Source: Paraburkholderia sp. BCC1884 (lineage in GTDB: Bacteria > Pseudomonadota > Gammaproteobacteria > Burkholderiales > Burkholderiaceae). Taken from it: 64,000 nt of DNA. Positions 37,450 through 47,787 of the stretch are shown one piece after another. The notes under the pieces were generated by a model. The model was not told the origin of the DNA, ran no database searches, and saw only the letters and a program-made list of their open reading frames with translations. The DNA is taken from the NCBI RefSeq assembly GCF_900996225.1, contig NZ_CAAJGL010000068.1, forward strand, positions 1 through 64,000, written 5' to 3'. A program made the translations under genes and the position numbers. Positions within the stretch are counted from its first letter, which is position 1. Every line of letters starts with the position of its first letter.

Positions 37450-38103
37450 ATGTACATGCCCGCCCAATTTGAAGAGAACCGTCCAGAGGTTCTCCAGCGC
37501 CTGATCGCCGAGCAGCCGTTCGGCGCGCTGATTACGAACGGACCGAACGGGCTCGACGCGAATCACGTGCCGTTCGAATTCGAAGCAGCCTCGGGCGCGG
37601 CGGGCGAGTCGCAGGGCATCCTGCGCGCGCACGTCGCTCGCGCCAACCCGGTCTGGCAGGAAGTCGCCGGCAACCCCGAGACCCTGGTGATCTTCCAGGG
37701 GCCGGCCGCCTATATCTCGCCGAACTGGTATCCGAGCAAGCACGAGGCGCATCGGCAGGTGCCGACTTACAACTACATCGTGGTCCACGCTCACGGCCGT
37801 ATCACCGTGCGCGACGACGAGTCGTTCGTGCGCGGCGTCGTCGCCCGACTCACGCGCAAGATGGAAGCCGGCCAGCCGGTGCCCTGGAAAATGGGCGACG
37901 CGCCCGCCGACTTCATTTCGCAGATGCTCGGCGCGATCGTCGGCATCGAAATCGAGGTGACGCGGCTGGTCGGCAAGTGGAAGCTCGGCCAGAACAAGGC
38001 CGCCGCCGACCGCCGCGGCGCCGCCGAGGCCCTGCTGGCAAGCCAGGATGACGGACAACGCGCCGTGGGTCAGGCTATGCTGGACGCGCCGCCGGCGTTT
38101 TGA
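37450..38103 (+). CDS. PaiB-like FMN-binding protein (negative regulator family)
   Basis: This 217-residue protein begins at ATG 37450 after a GGAG site. The N-terminus MYMPAQFEENRPEVLQRLI and the phrases FGALITNGPNGLDANHVPFE, FQGPAAYISPNWYPSKHEAHRQVPTYNYIVVHAHG and ISQMLGAIVGIEIEVTRLVGKWKLGQNK are those of the PaiB family, which has an FMN-binding split-barrel fold. In Bacillus, PaiB is described as a transcriptional regulator of sporulation and degradative enzymes; here a flavin-dependent or heme-utilisation-like role is equally possible. Confidence 0.9.
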   Translation: MYMPAQFEENRPEVLQRLIAEQPFGALITNGPNGLDANHVPFEFEAASGAAGESQGILRAHVARANPVWQEVAGNPETLVIFQGPAAYISPNWYPSKHEAHRQVPTYNYIVVHAHGRITVRDDESFVRGVVARLTRKMEAGQPVPWKMGDAPADFISQMLGAIVGIEIEVTRLVGKWKLGQNKAAADRRGAAEALLASQDDGQRAVGQAMLDAPPAF

Positions 38104-38158
38104 CCGGGTTCGCGAGCCCCGCCGCGGCGGCGCTTTAACGCCGCTGACGAATCGCTCC

Positions 38159-38189
38159 TTGACCTTCCAATCATGGGAAGGTCGATAGT
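38159..38189 (+). promoter_or_regulatory. CueR-type promoter of the copper ATPase gene
   Basis: The dyad ACCTTCC-7 bp-GGAAGGT at 38162-38182 fits the MerR/CueR operator. It lies between a -35 box TTGACC (38159-38164) and a -10 box GATAGT (38184-38189) separated by 19 bp. That over-long spacer is what MerR-family activators correct by twisting the DNA. The copA ATG is 44 bp further on. No cueR gene lies beside it. Confidence 0.85.
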
Positions 38190-38232
38190 GAGGTCATGAC
38201 GCGGCCTAATGCCGCCTTGAGGCTTGCCTAGC

Positions 38233-40827
38233 ATGACCGAACTTGCCCATCCGCAGCGCCCCACGAGCGCTGACGCTGTCCCCGCCCGCACCGCCGAACT
38301 CGACATCGGCGGCATGACCTGCGCGTCGTGCGCGATGCGCGTCGAGAAGGCGCTGGCCAAAGTGCCCGGCGTCACGCGCGCGTCGGTGAATCTCGCCACT
38401 GAGCGGGCGCGCGTCGAAAGCGACGCCACCGTCGACCTCGAAATGCTGGCTAACGCCGTGCTCAAGGCCGGCTACGAAGCCAGCCCAGCGGCCAATGCGG
38501 AGGTTGCGACGACGGCTCCCGCCCAGCAACCCACGGAACTGGCGATTGGCGGCATGACCTGCGCCGCCTGCGCGATGCGTGTCGAAAAGGCGCTGGCCAA
38601 GGTGCCGGGCGTCGCGGGCGCGGCGGTGAATCTTGCGACCGAAACGGCTTCTGTCAAGCTAACCGGAGAAACCGTTGTGACTGCGGATACGCTGGTTGCC
38701 GCCGTCAAGAAAGCGGGCTACGACGCGACCCTGATCGTCCCGCCGGAGGCCCCGCCAGCCAACGACACCTCCAACAACGCCCACGCCGCCAACCCCGCCG
38801 ACCGCAAACGCGACCAGGCTCGCCGCGAACTCGCGGCCGTCCTCATCTCTGCCGTCCTGACGGTGCCGCTGGTCGTGCCGATGGTCGGCGACTGGTTCGG
38901 CGCACATGCCATGCTGCCGCCGTGGCTGCAGTTCGGCCTCGCCTCGCTCGTACAGATCGTGTTCGGCGCGCGCTTCTATCGCGCGGCGTATCGGGCGGTG
39001 CGGGCCGGCGCCGGCAACATGGACTTGCTGGTCGCGCTCGGCACGTCGGCGGCGTATGGCGTGAGCGTCTATCAATTGCTGACCCATCCGGGCGATGTGA
39101 CGCATCTGTATTTCGAAGCATCGGCGGTCGTGATCACGTTGGTGCGCTTTGGCAAGTGGCTCGAAGCACGGGCAAAGCGCCAGACCACCGACGCCATCCG
39201 CGCACTCAACGCGCTGCGCCCCGACCGCGCGCGCATCCGCGTCGGCGGTGAGGAACGCGACGTGCCGCTTGCACAGGTGCGAGTCGGCACGGTGGTGATC
39301 GTGCACCCCGGTGAACGCGTACCGGTGGACGGCGCCGTGCTCGAAGGCCGCACGCACATCGACGAATCGCTGATTACCGGCGAAAGCCTGCCGGTGCCGA
39401 AACAGCTCGACGACAAGGTGACCGCCGGTTCGATCAACGGCGAAGGCGCGATTGCCGTGACGACCACCGCGATCGGCGCGGAAACGACGCTCGCACGGAT
39501 CATTCGCCTCGTGGAAAGCGCGCAGGCGGAGAAGGCGCCGATTCAGCGGCTGGTCGACCGCGTCAGCGAAATCTTCGTGCCGGCCATTCTGGCCATCGCG
39601 GCGCTCACACTGGTCGGCTGGTTGATCGTCGGCGCCGGTGGCGAAACCGCGATCCTGAACGCGGTGGCCGTGCTGGTGATCGCTTGCCCATGTGCGCTCG
39701 GACTGGCTACCCCCGCCGCCATCATGGCCGGTACCGGCGTCGCAGCGCGGCATGGCGTGCTGATCAAGGACGCCGAGGCGCTGGAAACCGCACATCGCGT
39801 GACGATCGTGGCGTTCGACAAAACCGGCACGCTGACGCTCGGCCAGCCGTCGGTGACGGCCTTCGAGCCGATCGGCGGCATCGACCGCGACGAGGCGTTG
39901 GCGCTGGCCGCCGCCGTGCAACGGCACAGCGATCATCCGCTGGCGCGGGCGGTGGTCAAGGCGTATGAGGCCGCCGAGGCGCGCCACCCCGAAATGGCCG
40001 GCATCGCTGATGGCATGTCCATGACGCCGGCTAACCGCGAAGCGACGCCGGTCCAGGCGCGCGCCGTCGCGGGCCGCGGCGTCGAGGCCGAAGTCGATGG
40101 CCGCGCTCTGGCGCTCGGCAGTACGCGTTGGCTCGATGAACTCGGCATCGCTCTGCCACCCGAATTCGCCGACCGCGCTCGCGAACTCGAAAGCGCCGGC
40201 AACACCGTCTCCTGGCTGATGCAACGCGGTCCACGAGCGCCTGCTGCGCTCGCGCTGATCGGATTCGGCGACACGGTCAAACCGACGGCACGCGCCGCCG
40301 TCGAACGACTCAGGCAAATGGGTATTCGCAGCGTGCTCATCACTGGCGACAACCGCGGTAGCGCGGCAAGCGTCGCCACGGCGCTCGGCATCGACGAATT
40401 CCACGCCGAAGTCCTGCCCGACGACAAAGCCCGCGTGATCCGCGACCTCAAAATCCGCAGCGCCGGCATCGTGGCAATGGCGGGCGACGGCATCAACGAC
40501 GCCCCCGCGCTCGCCGCCGCCGACATCGGCATCGCGATGGCAACCGGCAGCGACGTCGCCATGCAGGCGGCCGGTATTACGTTGATGCGCGGCGATCCGG
40601 CGCTGGTGGCCGACGCCATCGACATCTCGCGAAAAACCTGGCGCAAGATCCAGCAGAACCTGTTCTGGGCGTTCGTCTACAACCTGATCGGCATCCCGTT
40701 GGCGGCCTTCGGCTGGCTCAATCCGATGCTGGCCGGCGCGGCGATGGCGTTTTCGAGCGTCAGCGTCGTGACCAACGCACTGTTGCTGCGCACCTGGCGC
40801 GGCGCACCCGGACGCGTGGAAAGCTGA
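38233..40827 (+). CDS. copA: Copper-translocating P-type ATPase CopA
   Basis: This 864-residue P1B-type ATPase exports Cu(I) from the cytoplasm. Two N-terminal HMA metal-binding domains carry CxxC motifs at about residues 30-33 (GGMTCASC) and 110-113 (GGMTCAAC). The protein then shows its membrane helices, TGES, the CPC transport motif near 485 ([12 protein letters not shown]), the phosphorylation site DKTGT at Asp529, and [12 protein letters not shown]. The two HMA domains are near-duplicates. Start ATG 38233 was chosen over an upstream TTG. Expression should be copper-induced through the CueR-type promoter just upstream. Confidence 0.95.
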   Translation: MTELAHPQRPTSADAVPARTAELDIGGMTCASCAMRVEKALAKVPGVTRASVNLATERARVESDATVDLEMLANAVLKAGYEASPAANAEVATTAPAQQPTELAIGGMTCAACAMRVEKALAKVPGVAGAAVNLATETASVKLTGETVVTADTLVAAVKKAGYDATLIVPPEAPPANDTSNNAHAANPADRKRDQARRELAAVLISAVLTVPLVVPMVGDWFGAHAMLPPWLQFGLASLVQIVFGARFYRAAYRAVRAGAGNMDLLVALGTSAAYGVSVYQLLTHPGDVTHLYFEASAVVITLVRFGKWLEARAKRQTTDAIRALNALRPDRARIRVGGEERDVPLAQVRVGTVVIVHPGERVPVDGAVLEGRTHIDESLITGESLPVPKQLDDKVTAGSINGEGAIAVTTTAIGAETTLARIIRLVESAQAEKAPIQRLVDRVSEIFVPAILAIAALTLVGWLIVGAGGETAILNAVAVLVIACPCALGLATPAAIMAGTGVAARHGVLIKDAEALETAHRVTIVAFDKTGTLTLGQPSVTAFEPIGGIDRDEALALAAAVQRHSDHPLARAVVKAYEAAEARHPEMAGIADGMSMTPANREATPVQARAVAGRGVEAEVDGRALALGSTRWLDELGIALPPEFADRARELESAGNTVSWLMQRGPRAPAALALIGFGDTVKPTARAAVERLRQMGIRSVLITGDNRGSAASVATALGIDEFHAEVLPDDKARVIRDLKIRSAGIVAMAGDGINDAPALAAADIGIAMATGSDVAMQAAGITLMRGDPALVADAIDISRKTWRKIQQNLFWAFVYNLIGIPLAAFGWLNPMLAGAAMAFSSVSVVTNALLLRTWRGAPGRVES

Positions 40828-40838
40828 AGTCGAGCAGT

Positions 40839-40859
40839 TGAACGCCCCTCGGGCGTTCA
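40839..40859 (+). terminator. Likely terminator of copA
   Basis: A 9-bp stem TGAACGCCC/GGGCGTTCA with a CTC loop sits 12 bases after the copA stop. Only a weak T stretch follows (ATCATTT), so termination strength is uncertain. Confidence 0.55.
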
Positions 40860-40903
40860 GATCATTTACGAATCGCTTTCAAAAACCCTAAAGAAAACGG
40901 TCG

Positions 40904-42961
40904 ATGCCGCCGTTAACAGGTCATTCGATGCCGGACATGCCCACCATGATCCGTGCATCGCGTGTCCTTCTTACTCCGTCATCGCCAATGGAATTTCTCT
41001 CTTTGCGCCGCGCAAGCGTCGGCGCCCGCCTTGCCGTGTTCTCTTGCGTGTTGGTGGCATTAATTTTTGCCGCTTTTACGTGGGCGCTCACGCGCACCGC
41101 CGGCCAGCAAGTCAGCGATCAGGTGCTCGGCCGCATAGCCGACCGCGACCGCTCGATCGCCGCGATGATCTCGTTGTTCGATAAGGCGCTGTCCGCCGAA
41201 GTCGACCGCTCCATGTCGCTGTTCGCGAGCTTCCTGCCCACCGGCTTTACGCTCGACGAGACCCAGAAAATCGATATCGGCGGCGTCGCCACCCCGACCA
41301 TCAAAGCGGGCGACAAGGTCCTGAACATGGACTTCAGCATCCCCGACCAGTTTCTCGAGCGCAGCGGCGCCGTGGCCACTGTCTTTGCGCGTAGCGGCGA
41401 CGACTTCGTGCGTGTGACCACCTCGCTGAAAAAACAGGACGGCTCGCGGGCGATCGGCACGCTGCTCGACCGCAAGGCGCCGGCCTACGCACTGATGATG
41501 GCGAACAAGCCCTATACGGGCCTTGCCGCGCTGTTTGGCAAACGTTTGATCACGCAATACCGGCCGATCACCGATGCCAGCGGCCGCGTGATCGGCGCGC
41601 TGTTCGTCGGCGTGAATGTGGACAAGGAAATCCAGTCGGTCGAAGACGGCATCCGCGGTCTGAAGATCGGCGACAGCGGCTATTACTTCGTGGTCGACGC
41701 GTCGAAAGGCGCGGAGCGCGGCAAGCTGATCGTGCATCCGGCCGCCGCCGGCCAGATGGGCGACGACGCCAACGCACCGTATCAGCAGATGCTCGACATG
41801 AAGGAAGGCCAGCTCGAATACAGCTCGGCCGACGGCACGCTCGGCGAGCACAGCGCGCACGACAAATTCGTCTCGTTCGTCACCGTGCCGGAATGGCAAT
41901 GGCTCGTAGGCGGCGTCGCGCCGCGCAACGAAGTGATGGCCGATGTCTATTCCGCACGCAACGCGTTCCTGGTGCTCGGCCTCGTGCTGGTCGGCCTGTT
42001 CGCGATCGTCTTCCTGATGGTCGTGCGGCGCCTCGTCAGCCGTCCGCTGGACGAAGCCGCGAAAGCGTCCGAGCGTTTCGCTTCGGGCGATCTGAGCGTG
42101 CGCGTGGCGCGCGACGGCAAGCTGCGCGCCGACGAGATCGGCCGGCTGATGAAGTCGATCGACGGTATCGGCGAAGGTCTCGCGCGGATCGTCTCGCAAG
42201 TCCGTCATGCATCCAGCGACATGTCGCTGGGCACCGAGAAAATCGCCACCGGCAGCGGCAACATCGCGGCACGTATCGCCACCCAGGCGAGCAGCCTCGA
42301 GGAAACGGCCGCCAGCATGGAACAGATCACCTCGACCGTGCAGCAGAACGCCGATCACGCGGGCCAGGCCAACACGCTCGTGACCCGTGCCGCCGACGCT
42401 GCCATCGAAGGCGGCCGCGCCGTCGACCGCGTGGTGTCGACGATGGGCGAGATCAGCCGCTCGTCGCAGAAGATTGCCGAGATCACGACGGTGATCGAAG
42501 GCATCGCGTTCCAGACCAACATCCTCGCGCTGAACGCGGCGGTCGAAGCCGCGCGTGCCGGTGAGCACGGCAAGGGCTTCGCGGTCGTGGCCTCGGAAGT
42601 GCGAGCGCTGGCGCAGCGCAGCGCGGCAGCGGTGAAGGAAATCGAAGAGCTGATCGCGACGTCCACAGCGACCGTGCAGAGCGGCTTCAAGATTGCCGAA
42701 GAAGCCAGCTCGACGATGCAAGGCATCGTGGCGCAGGTCGGTCAGATCCGCGCGATCATGGGCGAGATCAGCGTGGCGTCGCGCGAACAATCGGGCGGCA
42801 TCGAACAGGTCAATCTCGCCGTCACGCAGATCGGCGAAGCGACCCAGCAGAATGCGACGATCGTCGGCGAAGCAGAACTCGCGGCGGCTGAATTGCGCGA
42901 TCAGGCCGCGCGTCTTGCGCAGCTGGTCAGCGTGTTCACCCTGGAAAGCGGACGCGGCTGA
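40904..42961 (+). CDS. Methyl-accepting chemotaxis protein with Cache-type sensor
   Basis: The reading frame is 685 residues; in-frame ATGs at 40928 and 40988 are alternatives, the last giving the usual MCP N-terminus [18 protein letters not shown]. It has a first transmembrane helix and a periplasmic ~260-residue domain of the Cache_3/Cache_2 type ([70 protein letters not shown]). A second helix ([20 protein letters not shown]), HAMP and the signalling domain follow, with hairpin tip around [25 protein letters not shown]. It lacks a CheR-binding C-terminal pentapeptide and ends ESGRG. The ligand is unknown; Cache receptors often sense organic or amino acids. Confidence 0.92.
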   Translation: MPPLTGHSMPDMPTMIRASRVLLTPSSPMEFLSLRRASVGARLAVFSCVLVALIFAAFTWALTRTAGQQVSDQVLGRIADRDRSIAAMISLFDKALSAEVDRSMSLFASFLPTGFTLDETQKIDIGGVATPTIKAGDKVLNMDFSIPDQFLERSGAVATVFARSGDDFVRVTTSLKKQDGSRAIGTLLDRKAPAYALMMANKPYTGLAALFGKRLITQYRPITDASGRVIGALFVGVNVDKEIQSVEDGIRGLKIGDSGYYFVVDASKGAERGKLIVHPAAAGQMGDDANAPYQQMLDMKEGQLEYSSADGTLGEHSAHDKFVSFVTVPEWQWLVGGVAPRNEVMADVYSARNAFLVLGLVLVGLFAIVFLMVVRRLVSRPLDEAAKASERFASGDLSVRVARDGKLRADEIGRLMKSIDGIGEGLARIVSQVRHASSDMSLGTEKIATGSGNIAARIATQASSLEETAASMEQITSTVQQNADHAGQANTLVTRAADAAIEGGRAVDRVVSTMGEISRSSQKIAEITTVIEGIAFQTNILALNAAVEAARAGEHGKGFAVVASEVRALAQRSAAAVKEIEELIATSTATVQSGFKIAEEASSTMQGIVAQVGQIRAIMGEISVASREQSGGIEQVNLAVTQIGEATQQNATIVGEAELAAAELRDQAARLAQLVSVFTLESGRG

Positions 42962-42992
42962 GAGACGATTCGGGCCGCAGCGCCCGACTCCA

Positions 42993-43646
42993 TCAGAACT
43001 CCACGTCGAGTTCGTCGATCTCTTCCACTTCCTGCTGCGCGTCGGCGATCCACTCCTGCATCTCGGGCAGCGCCATGATCCGCTGCCCGTAATCGACGAT
43101 CTCCGGATCGAGCTTGACGTCGTAAGTCACGAAACGTGTCACGACGGGCGCGTACATCGCATCCGCCGCAGTGCGCTCGCCGAACAGAAACGGGCCGCCA
43201 TACTGCTTCAGGCATTCGCTCCAGATGGTCACGATCCGGTCGATGTCCGATTGCGCGCGCGCCCAGACCTTGAAGGCGGGAAAGTGCGCCTTGAGGTTCA
43301 TCGGCAGCGCCGAACGCAGTGACCCAAAACCCGAATGCATCTCGCCGCAGATCGAGCGGCAATGCGCTCGCGCGCGCACGTCTTTCGGCAACAAGGCCGC
43401 CGCCGGTTTCAGTTCGTTCAGATATTCCGCGATCGCCAGCGTGTCCCAGATCTTGATGCCGTCGTGGACCAGGCACGGCACCAGAATCGACGGCGAGAGC
43501 AGCAGCAACTCGGCGCGCGCCGCCGGATCGTCGATCGACATCACGATCTCCTCGAACGGCAGACCGCTGAACTTGACAAGCAGCCAGCCGCGCATCGACC
43601 ACGAAGAATAGTTCTTGCTGCTGATAGTGAGCGTGGTATTCGCCAT
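42993..43646 (-). CDS. Glutathione S-transferase family protein
   Basis: This 217-residue protein begins at ATG 43646 after a strong GGAGGAG site. The N-terminal thioredoxin-like domain has the candidate catalytic Ser/Tyr region SSKNYSSWSMRGWLLVKFSGL and the cis-Pro VPCLVHDGIKIWDTLAIAEYL. An all-helical C-terminal domain follows (FGERTAADAMYAPVVTRF). It belongs to a bacterial GST group related to maleylacetoacetate isomerases and beta-type enzymes; its substrate is not predictable. Confidence 0.9.
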   Translation of the reverse strand: MANTTLTISSKNYSSWSMRGWLLVKFSGLPFEEIVMSIDDPAARAELLLLSPSILVPCLVHDGIKIWDTLAIAEYLNELKPAAALLPKDVRARAHCRSICGEMHSGFGSLRSALPMNLKAHFPAFKVWARAQSDIDRIVTIWSECLKQYGGPFLFGERTAADAMYAPVVTRFVTYDVKLDPEIVDYGQRIMALPEMQEWIADAQQEVEEIDELDVEF

Positions 43647-43865
43647 ACGTTTCTCCTCCAGATGAGGCATCCGGTCGACGCCCGGCGCCTTGCATGCACG
43701 CTGCCGTGCGCGCACGCACCAAAGCGCGGCAGTTCCGGCCCGTCCGTCTGACCGGCGCAAATGCTATGCCAACCTACAGGCATGGGCGGCCCCGTGCATT
43801 GGCCCGATTGGCACATGACTTGCCTCTGTTCGAACTCCTTCCCTCTTTGCATTCGTGCGAAGGTT

Positions 43866-45323
43866 ATGAACCTGTTCGCATATCCCACATACCAGGCCTT
43901 CGCCGACATGATGTTGCCCATGCGGCACGGCGCGGCACTGATGAACCATTCGCTCGACGCATGGCCTGCGCTCGGCGAAACGCCGCACGGCCGCTCGATG
44001 CGCGCGGCTTGCGAGTTATTGACGCTGGCCGGATTGACGCCGGTGCGGCCGCCGTTCGGCATCGACAGTGTGGTGACGGAAGGCAAGCAGGTCGCGATCG
44101 TCGAGGAAGTCGCCGCGCATACGCCGTTCTGTTCGCTGCTGCACTTCCGTAAGGACACCCAGCTTTCGCATACGCAACCGCGCGTGCTGGTGATCGCGCC
44201 GATGTCCGGCCACTTCGCCACCTTGCTGCGCGGCACGGTGCGCACCATGCTCGCCGAACACGACGTCTACATCACCGATTGGCACAACCCGCGCGACGTG
44301 CCGCTGAGTCAGGGACGCTTCGGCTTCAACGAGTTCGTGCAGCACGTGATCGACTTCACCGAGAAGATCGGACCCGGCGCGCATCTGCTGGCCGTGTGTC
44401 AGCCGACGGTCGCCGCTCTCGCCGCGGTCGCCCTCATGGCCGCCGACGATCACCCCGCGCAACCGGCCAGCATGACGCTGATGGCCGGGCCGCTCGACAC
44501 GCGCATCAATCCGACGCGCGTCAACGAGCTGGCCAAAAGCAAACCGATCGAGTGGTTCGAGCAGAATCTCATCAGCGCGGTGCCGTTCGGTTTTGCGGGC
44601 GCGCATCGGCGTGTGTATCCGGGCTTCGTGCAGTTGACCGCGTTCATGTCGATGAACCTGAACCGCCACCTCGATTCGTTCGAGACGATGTACTACGAGC
44701 GCGCCAAGGGCGACCCTGCGAAGGCCGACACCATCCATACGTTCTACGAGGAATATTTCGCGACGATGGACCTCACGGCCGACTTTTATCTCGAGACTGT
44801 CGACACGGTTTTTCAGCGGCACGCGCTGCCGTTGCATGAACTCGAAGTCGCAGGACGTCTCGTGGAACCATCGAAGATTCGTCGAACGGCGCTACTGACT
44901 GTCGAAGGCGAAAAGGACGATATCTGCGCTGTCGGGCAAACGCTCGCCGCACAGGACATGTGCGACAAGTTGCGCCCGTATCTGAAGACGCATCACGTGC
45001 AAACCGGCGTCGGACACTATGGCGTGTTCAATGGGCACCGTTGGGAGCGGCATATCTATCCACGCGTGCGCGCCGTGATTTACGACAACGAGCCGCGCGC
45101 CGTGCTGGTAAGTTCGCGGGCACGCACGATTCAGCCGATGGCGCCGGTACCGGTGGCTGTTCCCGCCGCCGCGGCCGCCGAGATGACAGCCGCGGCGCCG
45201 GTCGCGGCGGCGGTGGTCGAGGTGGCGGCGAATACGGCGTCAGCAGCAGCCAATGGCCGGTCGACGACGATCAAGCCGCAAGCGTCGCGCTCGCCGCGCC
45301 GGCGCCCGCCGGCGACGCAGTAA
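43866..45323 (+). CDS. phaZ: Intracellular poly(3-hydroxybutyrate) depolymerase PhaZ
   Basis: This 485-residue protein begins at ATG 43866 (MNLFAYPTYQAFADMMLP). Like Cupriavidus necator PhaZ1 it has a Cys nucleophile in a lipase-box-like element (AVCQPT, Cys178) rather than Ser, with the candidate catalytic Asp and His in the C-terminal half (DDICAVGQT and GVGHYGVFNGHRW). It degrades native PHB granules during carbon starvation. The last ~50 residues are an Ala-rich then basic tail (PQASRSPRRRPPATQ) that is probably disordered and could contact granules or nucleic acid. It is convergent with the cupin gene 13 bp away. Confidence 0.93.
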   Translation: MNLFAYPTYQAFADMMLPMRHGAALMNHSLDAWPALGETPHGRSMRAACELLTLAGLTPVRPPFGIDSVVTEGKQVAIVEEVAAHTPFCSLLHFRKDTQLSHTQPRVLVIAPMSGHFATLLRGTVRTMLAEHDVYITDWHNPRDVPLSQGRFGFNEFVQHVIDFTEKIGPGAHLLAVCQPTVAALAAVALMAADDHPAQPASMTLMAGPLDTRINPTRVNELAKSKPIEWFEQNLISAVPFGFAGAHRRVYPGFVQLTAFMSMNLNRHLDSFETMYYERAKGDPAKADTIHTFYEEYFATMDLTADFYLETVDTVFQRHALPLHELEVAGRLVEPSKIRRTALLTVEGEKDDICAVGQTLAAQDMCDKLRPYLKTHHVQTGVGHYGVFNGHRWERHIYPRVRAVIYDNEPRAVLVSSRARTIQPMAPVPVAVPAAAAAEMTAAAPVAAAVVEVAANTASAAANGRSTTIKPQASRSPRRRPPATQ

Positions 45324-45336
45324 GCGAGTCCCGGCG

Positions 45337-45771
45337 TCAGGCCGTGACGCTCTTCCAGGGCTTCACGGCCGGCACTTCGCACGGGCCTTCCGCATCGATC
45401 GATTTGAAATCGGCGGGCGAGACGATTTCGATGTACTCCATGTCTTCCGAGTAGTCGAACAGATAGTGGACGATGCCCGGCGCCTGATGCACGCAATCGC
45501 CGGCGGCGACGAGCGTTTCCTTGTCGCCGTACATGAAGCGCGCCCAACCCTTCAGCATGATCACAATGTGGAAATCGGCCTCATGTCGGTGCCAGCCGGT
45601 GCCTTGCTCTGGTGCGTGATTTGCCTTGACGAGTTGCGCGAGCACCTTGCCGCCGGTCGCTTGTGCGATGCCTAAATCGCGGTAGAGGAAAAAATCGCGT
45701 AAGCCCTGATCCACGTAGGACGTGTCTTGCGGACGGACATGGCTGAATTGCGTGGCGAATTCGGTGGACAT
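45337..45771 (-). CDS. Cupin-domain protein
   Basis: This 144-residue protein begins at ATG 45771 after AGGAG. The cupin metal-site motif is GTGWHRHEADFHIVIMLKGWARFMYGDKE, followed by the second box QAPGIVHYLFDYSEDMEYIEI. It is a single beta-barrel domain, so perhaps a small metal-dependent isomerase, dioxygenase or sensor; no pathway is implied. It is transcribed away from the flavin reductase gene upstream, with a 117 bp gap. Confidence 0.87.
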   Translation of the reverse strand: MSTEFATQFSHVRPQDTSYVDQGLRDFFLYRDLGIAQATGGKVLAQLVKANHAPEQGTGWHRHEADFHIVIMLKGWARFMYGDKETLVAAGDCVHQAPGIVHYLFDYSEDMEYIEIVSPADFKSIDAEGPCEVPAVKPWKSVTA

Positions 45772-45888
45772 GATCGCGCTCCTGGGGAGTGAGCCGGCAA
45801 TGGAAAACGACGCGTTGGAGCGTCGATTGCAAGCATCAAGCGGGCCAGTTTGCGCGGCGCCTCGAGGCCGCTATTTCCCCATGCGCAT

Positions 45889-46500
45889 TCACGAGGTCGG
45901 GCGGAACATCTCGAACATCTCGCCGATCTCGGCATAGTCGCCGCGATAGCCGGCGCGCATGATCGGCTGCGCCGCGTGCGTGTCGAACAACCCATCTTTC
46001 AGATACGCCTCGTTGATGTGAACCCCCACCACCTGACCGAGCGAGAGGTAGTTGTCCATCGGCGTGCCGTCGAGCGAATGCAGACGGATCACTTGCAGCA
46101 GCTTGCATTCGAGCGCGGCGGGCGATTCGGCGACGTGCGGTACCGCGACGTTGCGCCCTGGCGCCGGCGTGAGGCCCGCGAGTTCGAATTCGTCGACGTG
46201 CGGCGCGACGGGCGCGGACGAGCGGTTCATCTGCTCGGCGAGCGGTTTCGTGGCGAGGTTCCAAACGAATTCGCCGGTCGCTTCGATGTTGCTGACGCTG
46301 TCTTTGCGGCCTTCGCTACAGAAGCCGATGATCGACGGAAAGGTCGCGAACGCACCGAAGAAACTGTAGGGCGCGAGGTTGAACGTACCGTCCGCGGCGC
46401 ACGAGGAAATCCAGCCGATCAGGCGCGGCGCGACGATGGCTTTGAAGGGATCGTGCCGCAGACCGTGGCCGGTGGCGGGGTTGTAGAAGTAGTGGGACAT
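45889..46500 (-). CDS. Flavin reductase family protein
   Basis: This 203-residue FMN-binding split-barrel protein shows DPFKAIVAPRLIGWISSCAADGTFNLAPYSFFGAFATFPSIIGFCSEGRKDSVSNIEATGEFVWNL near the N-terminus and ECKLLQVIRL later. This is the pattern of the flavin-reductase-like/NADH-FMN oxidoreductase group. Members supply reduced flavin to monooxygenases or act on their own; no partner oxygenase is next to it. Confidence 0.88.
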   Translation of the reverse strand: MSHYFYNPATGHGLRHDPFKAIVAPRLIGWISSCAADGTFNLAPYSFFGAFATFPSIIGFCSEGRKDSVSNIEATGEFVWNLATKPLAEQMNRSSAPVAPHVDEFELAGLTPAPGRNVAVPHVAESPAALECKLLQVIRLHSLDGTPMDNYLSLGQVVGVHINEAYLKDGLFDTHAAQPIMRAGYRGDYAEIGEMFEMFRPTS

Positions 46501-46720
46501 GGGGTGGGCTGGCGCTTTGCGGGTGGGCAGAAGAGGTAGTTATACCGCAGAGTGGCGAAGCTTGAGTTGCGGGAATCCAGACGGCGTTGCGGCTGGCCAT
46601 CGGTGTTCTATCGGTTTTCTATCGGCGTTCTGGTGGTCATGTCAGGGCGCGACGATCGACTGAGCGAAGGCCGCCAGTTCCGCGTAGCCAGGCGGCGCAC
46701 CGCCTGTACGCCGATTCCAA

Positions 46721-47635
46721 TCACCCGCGGCTAATTACGCGCTTACGCCCCGCCTTGACCTGCGCGATATGCGCGTCGTCCCAATCGTAGAAACCAGCGC
46801 CGCTGCGCAAACCCACACGGCCTGCATCGACTTGTTCGCGCAGCAGATCCAGCACATCTTCGTCTTTGGCGAGTTCCGGCATCAGATGCGAGGAGATGTC
46901 GAGGAAGGTATCGAGCCCGCCCATGTCCGCACCTTCCAGTGGTCCAACGATGCCCCAGCGCCGGCCGAGCGACGCCTTCATCACCCGGTCGACCACGTCG
47001 GGCGTCGCCGCGCCCGAGCGAACGATGTTCAAGGCCTCGCGCAGCACCGCAAACTGCAGGCGGTTACCGACGAAACCCGGAATCGCTTTCGCCAGTACCA
47101 CCGGTTCCATGCCGATCGCGCTCATCAATGCCGCGGTCTGCCCGGTCACTTCCGGCGCCGTCGCGGTGCCCGGCACGACTTCCACCAGCGGGATCATGTG
47201 CGGCGGATTCCAGAAATGTGCGATCACGAAGCGCTCTTTTGCTCGCAGCGGAGCCACGAGTTGATCGGGCGGAAATCCGCTGGTGTTGCTGGCGAGAATC
47301 GCGTCAGCGGACAGCAGGCCGGCCAATTCCGCATAGAGACGGTGTTTCAGTTCAAGGATTTCGGGGATTGCCTCGATCACGAATTGCGCCGACGCCATCA
47401 CGCTGAGTTCAGCATGCGTCTCGATGCGTGCAAGCGCCGCCTGCCTGGCGGTATCGTCGATGCGCCCGGCGTCGATCAGTTCGTCGAGCACGGCTTCCGC
47501 TTTCGACGCGACGCTGGCCAGGCGTGCCGGATCGACATCGTGAACGATCGTCCTGTGTCCGTGCAAAGCGGCCTGCGTCGCAATGCCGACGCCCATCAAT
47601 CCCGTCCCCACCACGCCAATCACTGCCTTGTTCAC
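46721..47635 (-). CDS. 3-hydroxyacyl-CoA dehydrogenase (GTG start)
   Basis: The protein is 304 residues from GTG 47635, which has an AGGAGAG site 5 bases upstream. An in-frame ATG at 47695 would add a 20-residue tail not seen in the family. The NAD-binding motif is VIGVVGTGLMGVGIA and the catalytic-His region is VIAHFWNPPHMIPLVEVVPG. A C-terminal dimerisation domain follows (MKASLGRRWGIVGPLEGADMGGLDTFLDISSHLMPELA). It oxidises 3-hydroxyacyl-CoA substrates, as in beta-oxidation or aromatic degradation. It stands alone, so its pathway is unclear. Confidence 0.9.
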   Translation of the reverse strand: MNKAVIGVVGTGLMGVGIATQAALHGHRTIVHDVDPARLASVASKAEAVLDELIDAGRIDDTARQAALARIETHAELSVMASAQFVIEAIPEILELKHRLYAELAGLLSADAILASNTSGFPPDQLVAPLRAKERFVIAHFWNPPHMIPLVEVVPGTATAPEVTGQTAALMSAIGMEPVVLAKAIPGFVGNRLQFAVLREALNIVRSGAATPDVVDRVMKASLGRRWGIVGPLEGADMGGLDTFLDISSHLMPELAKDEDVLDLLREQVDAGRVGLRSGAGFYDWDDAHIAQVKAGRKRVISRG

Positions 47636-47710
47636 GCCCGCTCTCCTGGTGCCGTCGATGAAAGCTTCAAAGCATAGCGCAGCCGCCTGTTTCATGAGCC
47701 TGAAAGCAAC

Positions 47711-47743
47711 AAAGCCGGTCTTCCGTGGGGAAGAACCGGCTTT
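47711..47743 (-). terminator. Terminator after the His-rich protein gene
   Basis: A strong hairpin AAAGCCGGT-CTTCC/GGAAG-A-ACCGGCTTT has a single-base bulge and sits 45 bases downstream of the gene at 47788. The following T stretch is broken, so it may be only moderately efficient. Confidence 0.7.
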
Positions 47744-47787
47744 GCCGACTACGCGCCGCCCGAGGCGGCGCCGTCATGCCACGCGTA

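Noticed and set aside
38659..40404. 581-codon minus-strand frame opposite copA
   Set aside because: It is a shadow of the P-type ATPase; composition is Arg/His/Asp-rich without motifs.
41060..42790. 576-codon minus-strand frame opposite the Cache chemoreceptor
   Set aside because: The plus strand encodes an unmistakable MCP; the antisense frame is compositional.
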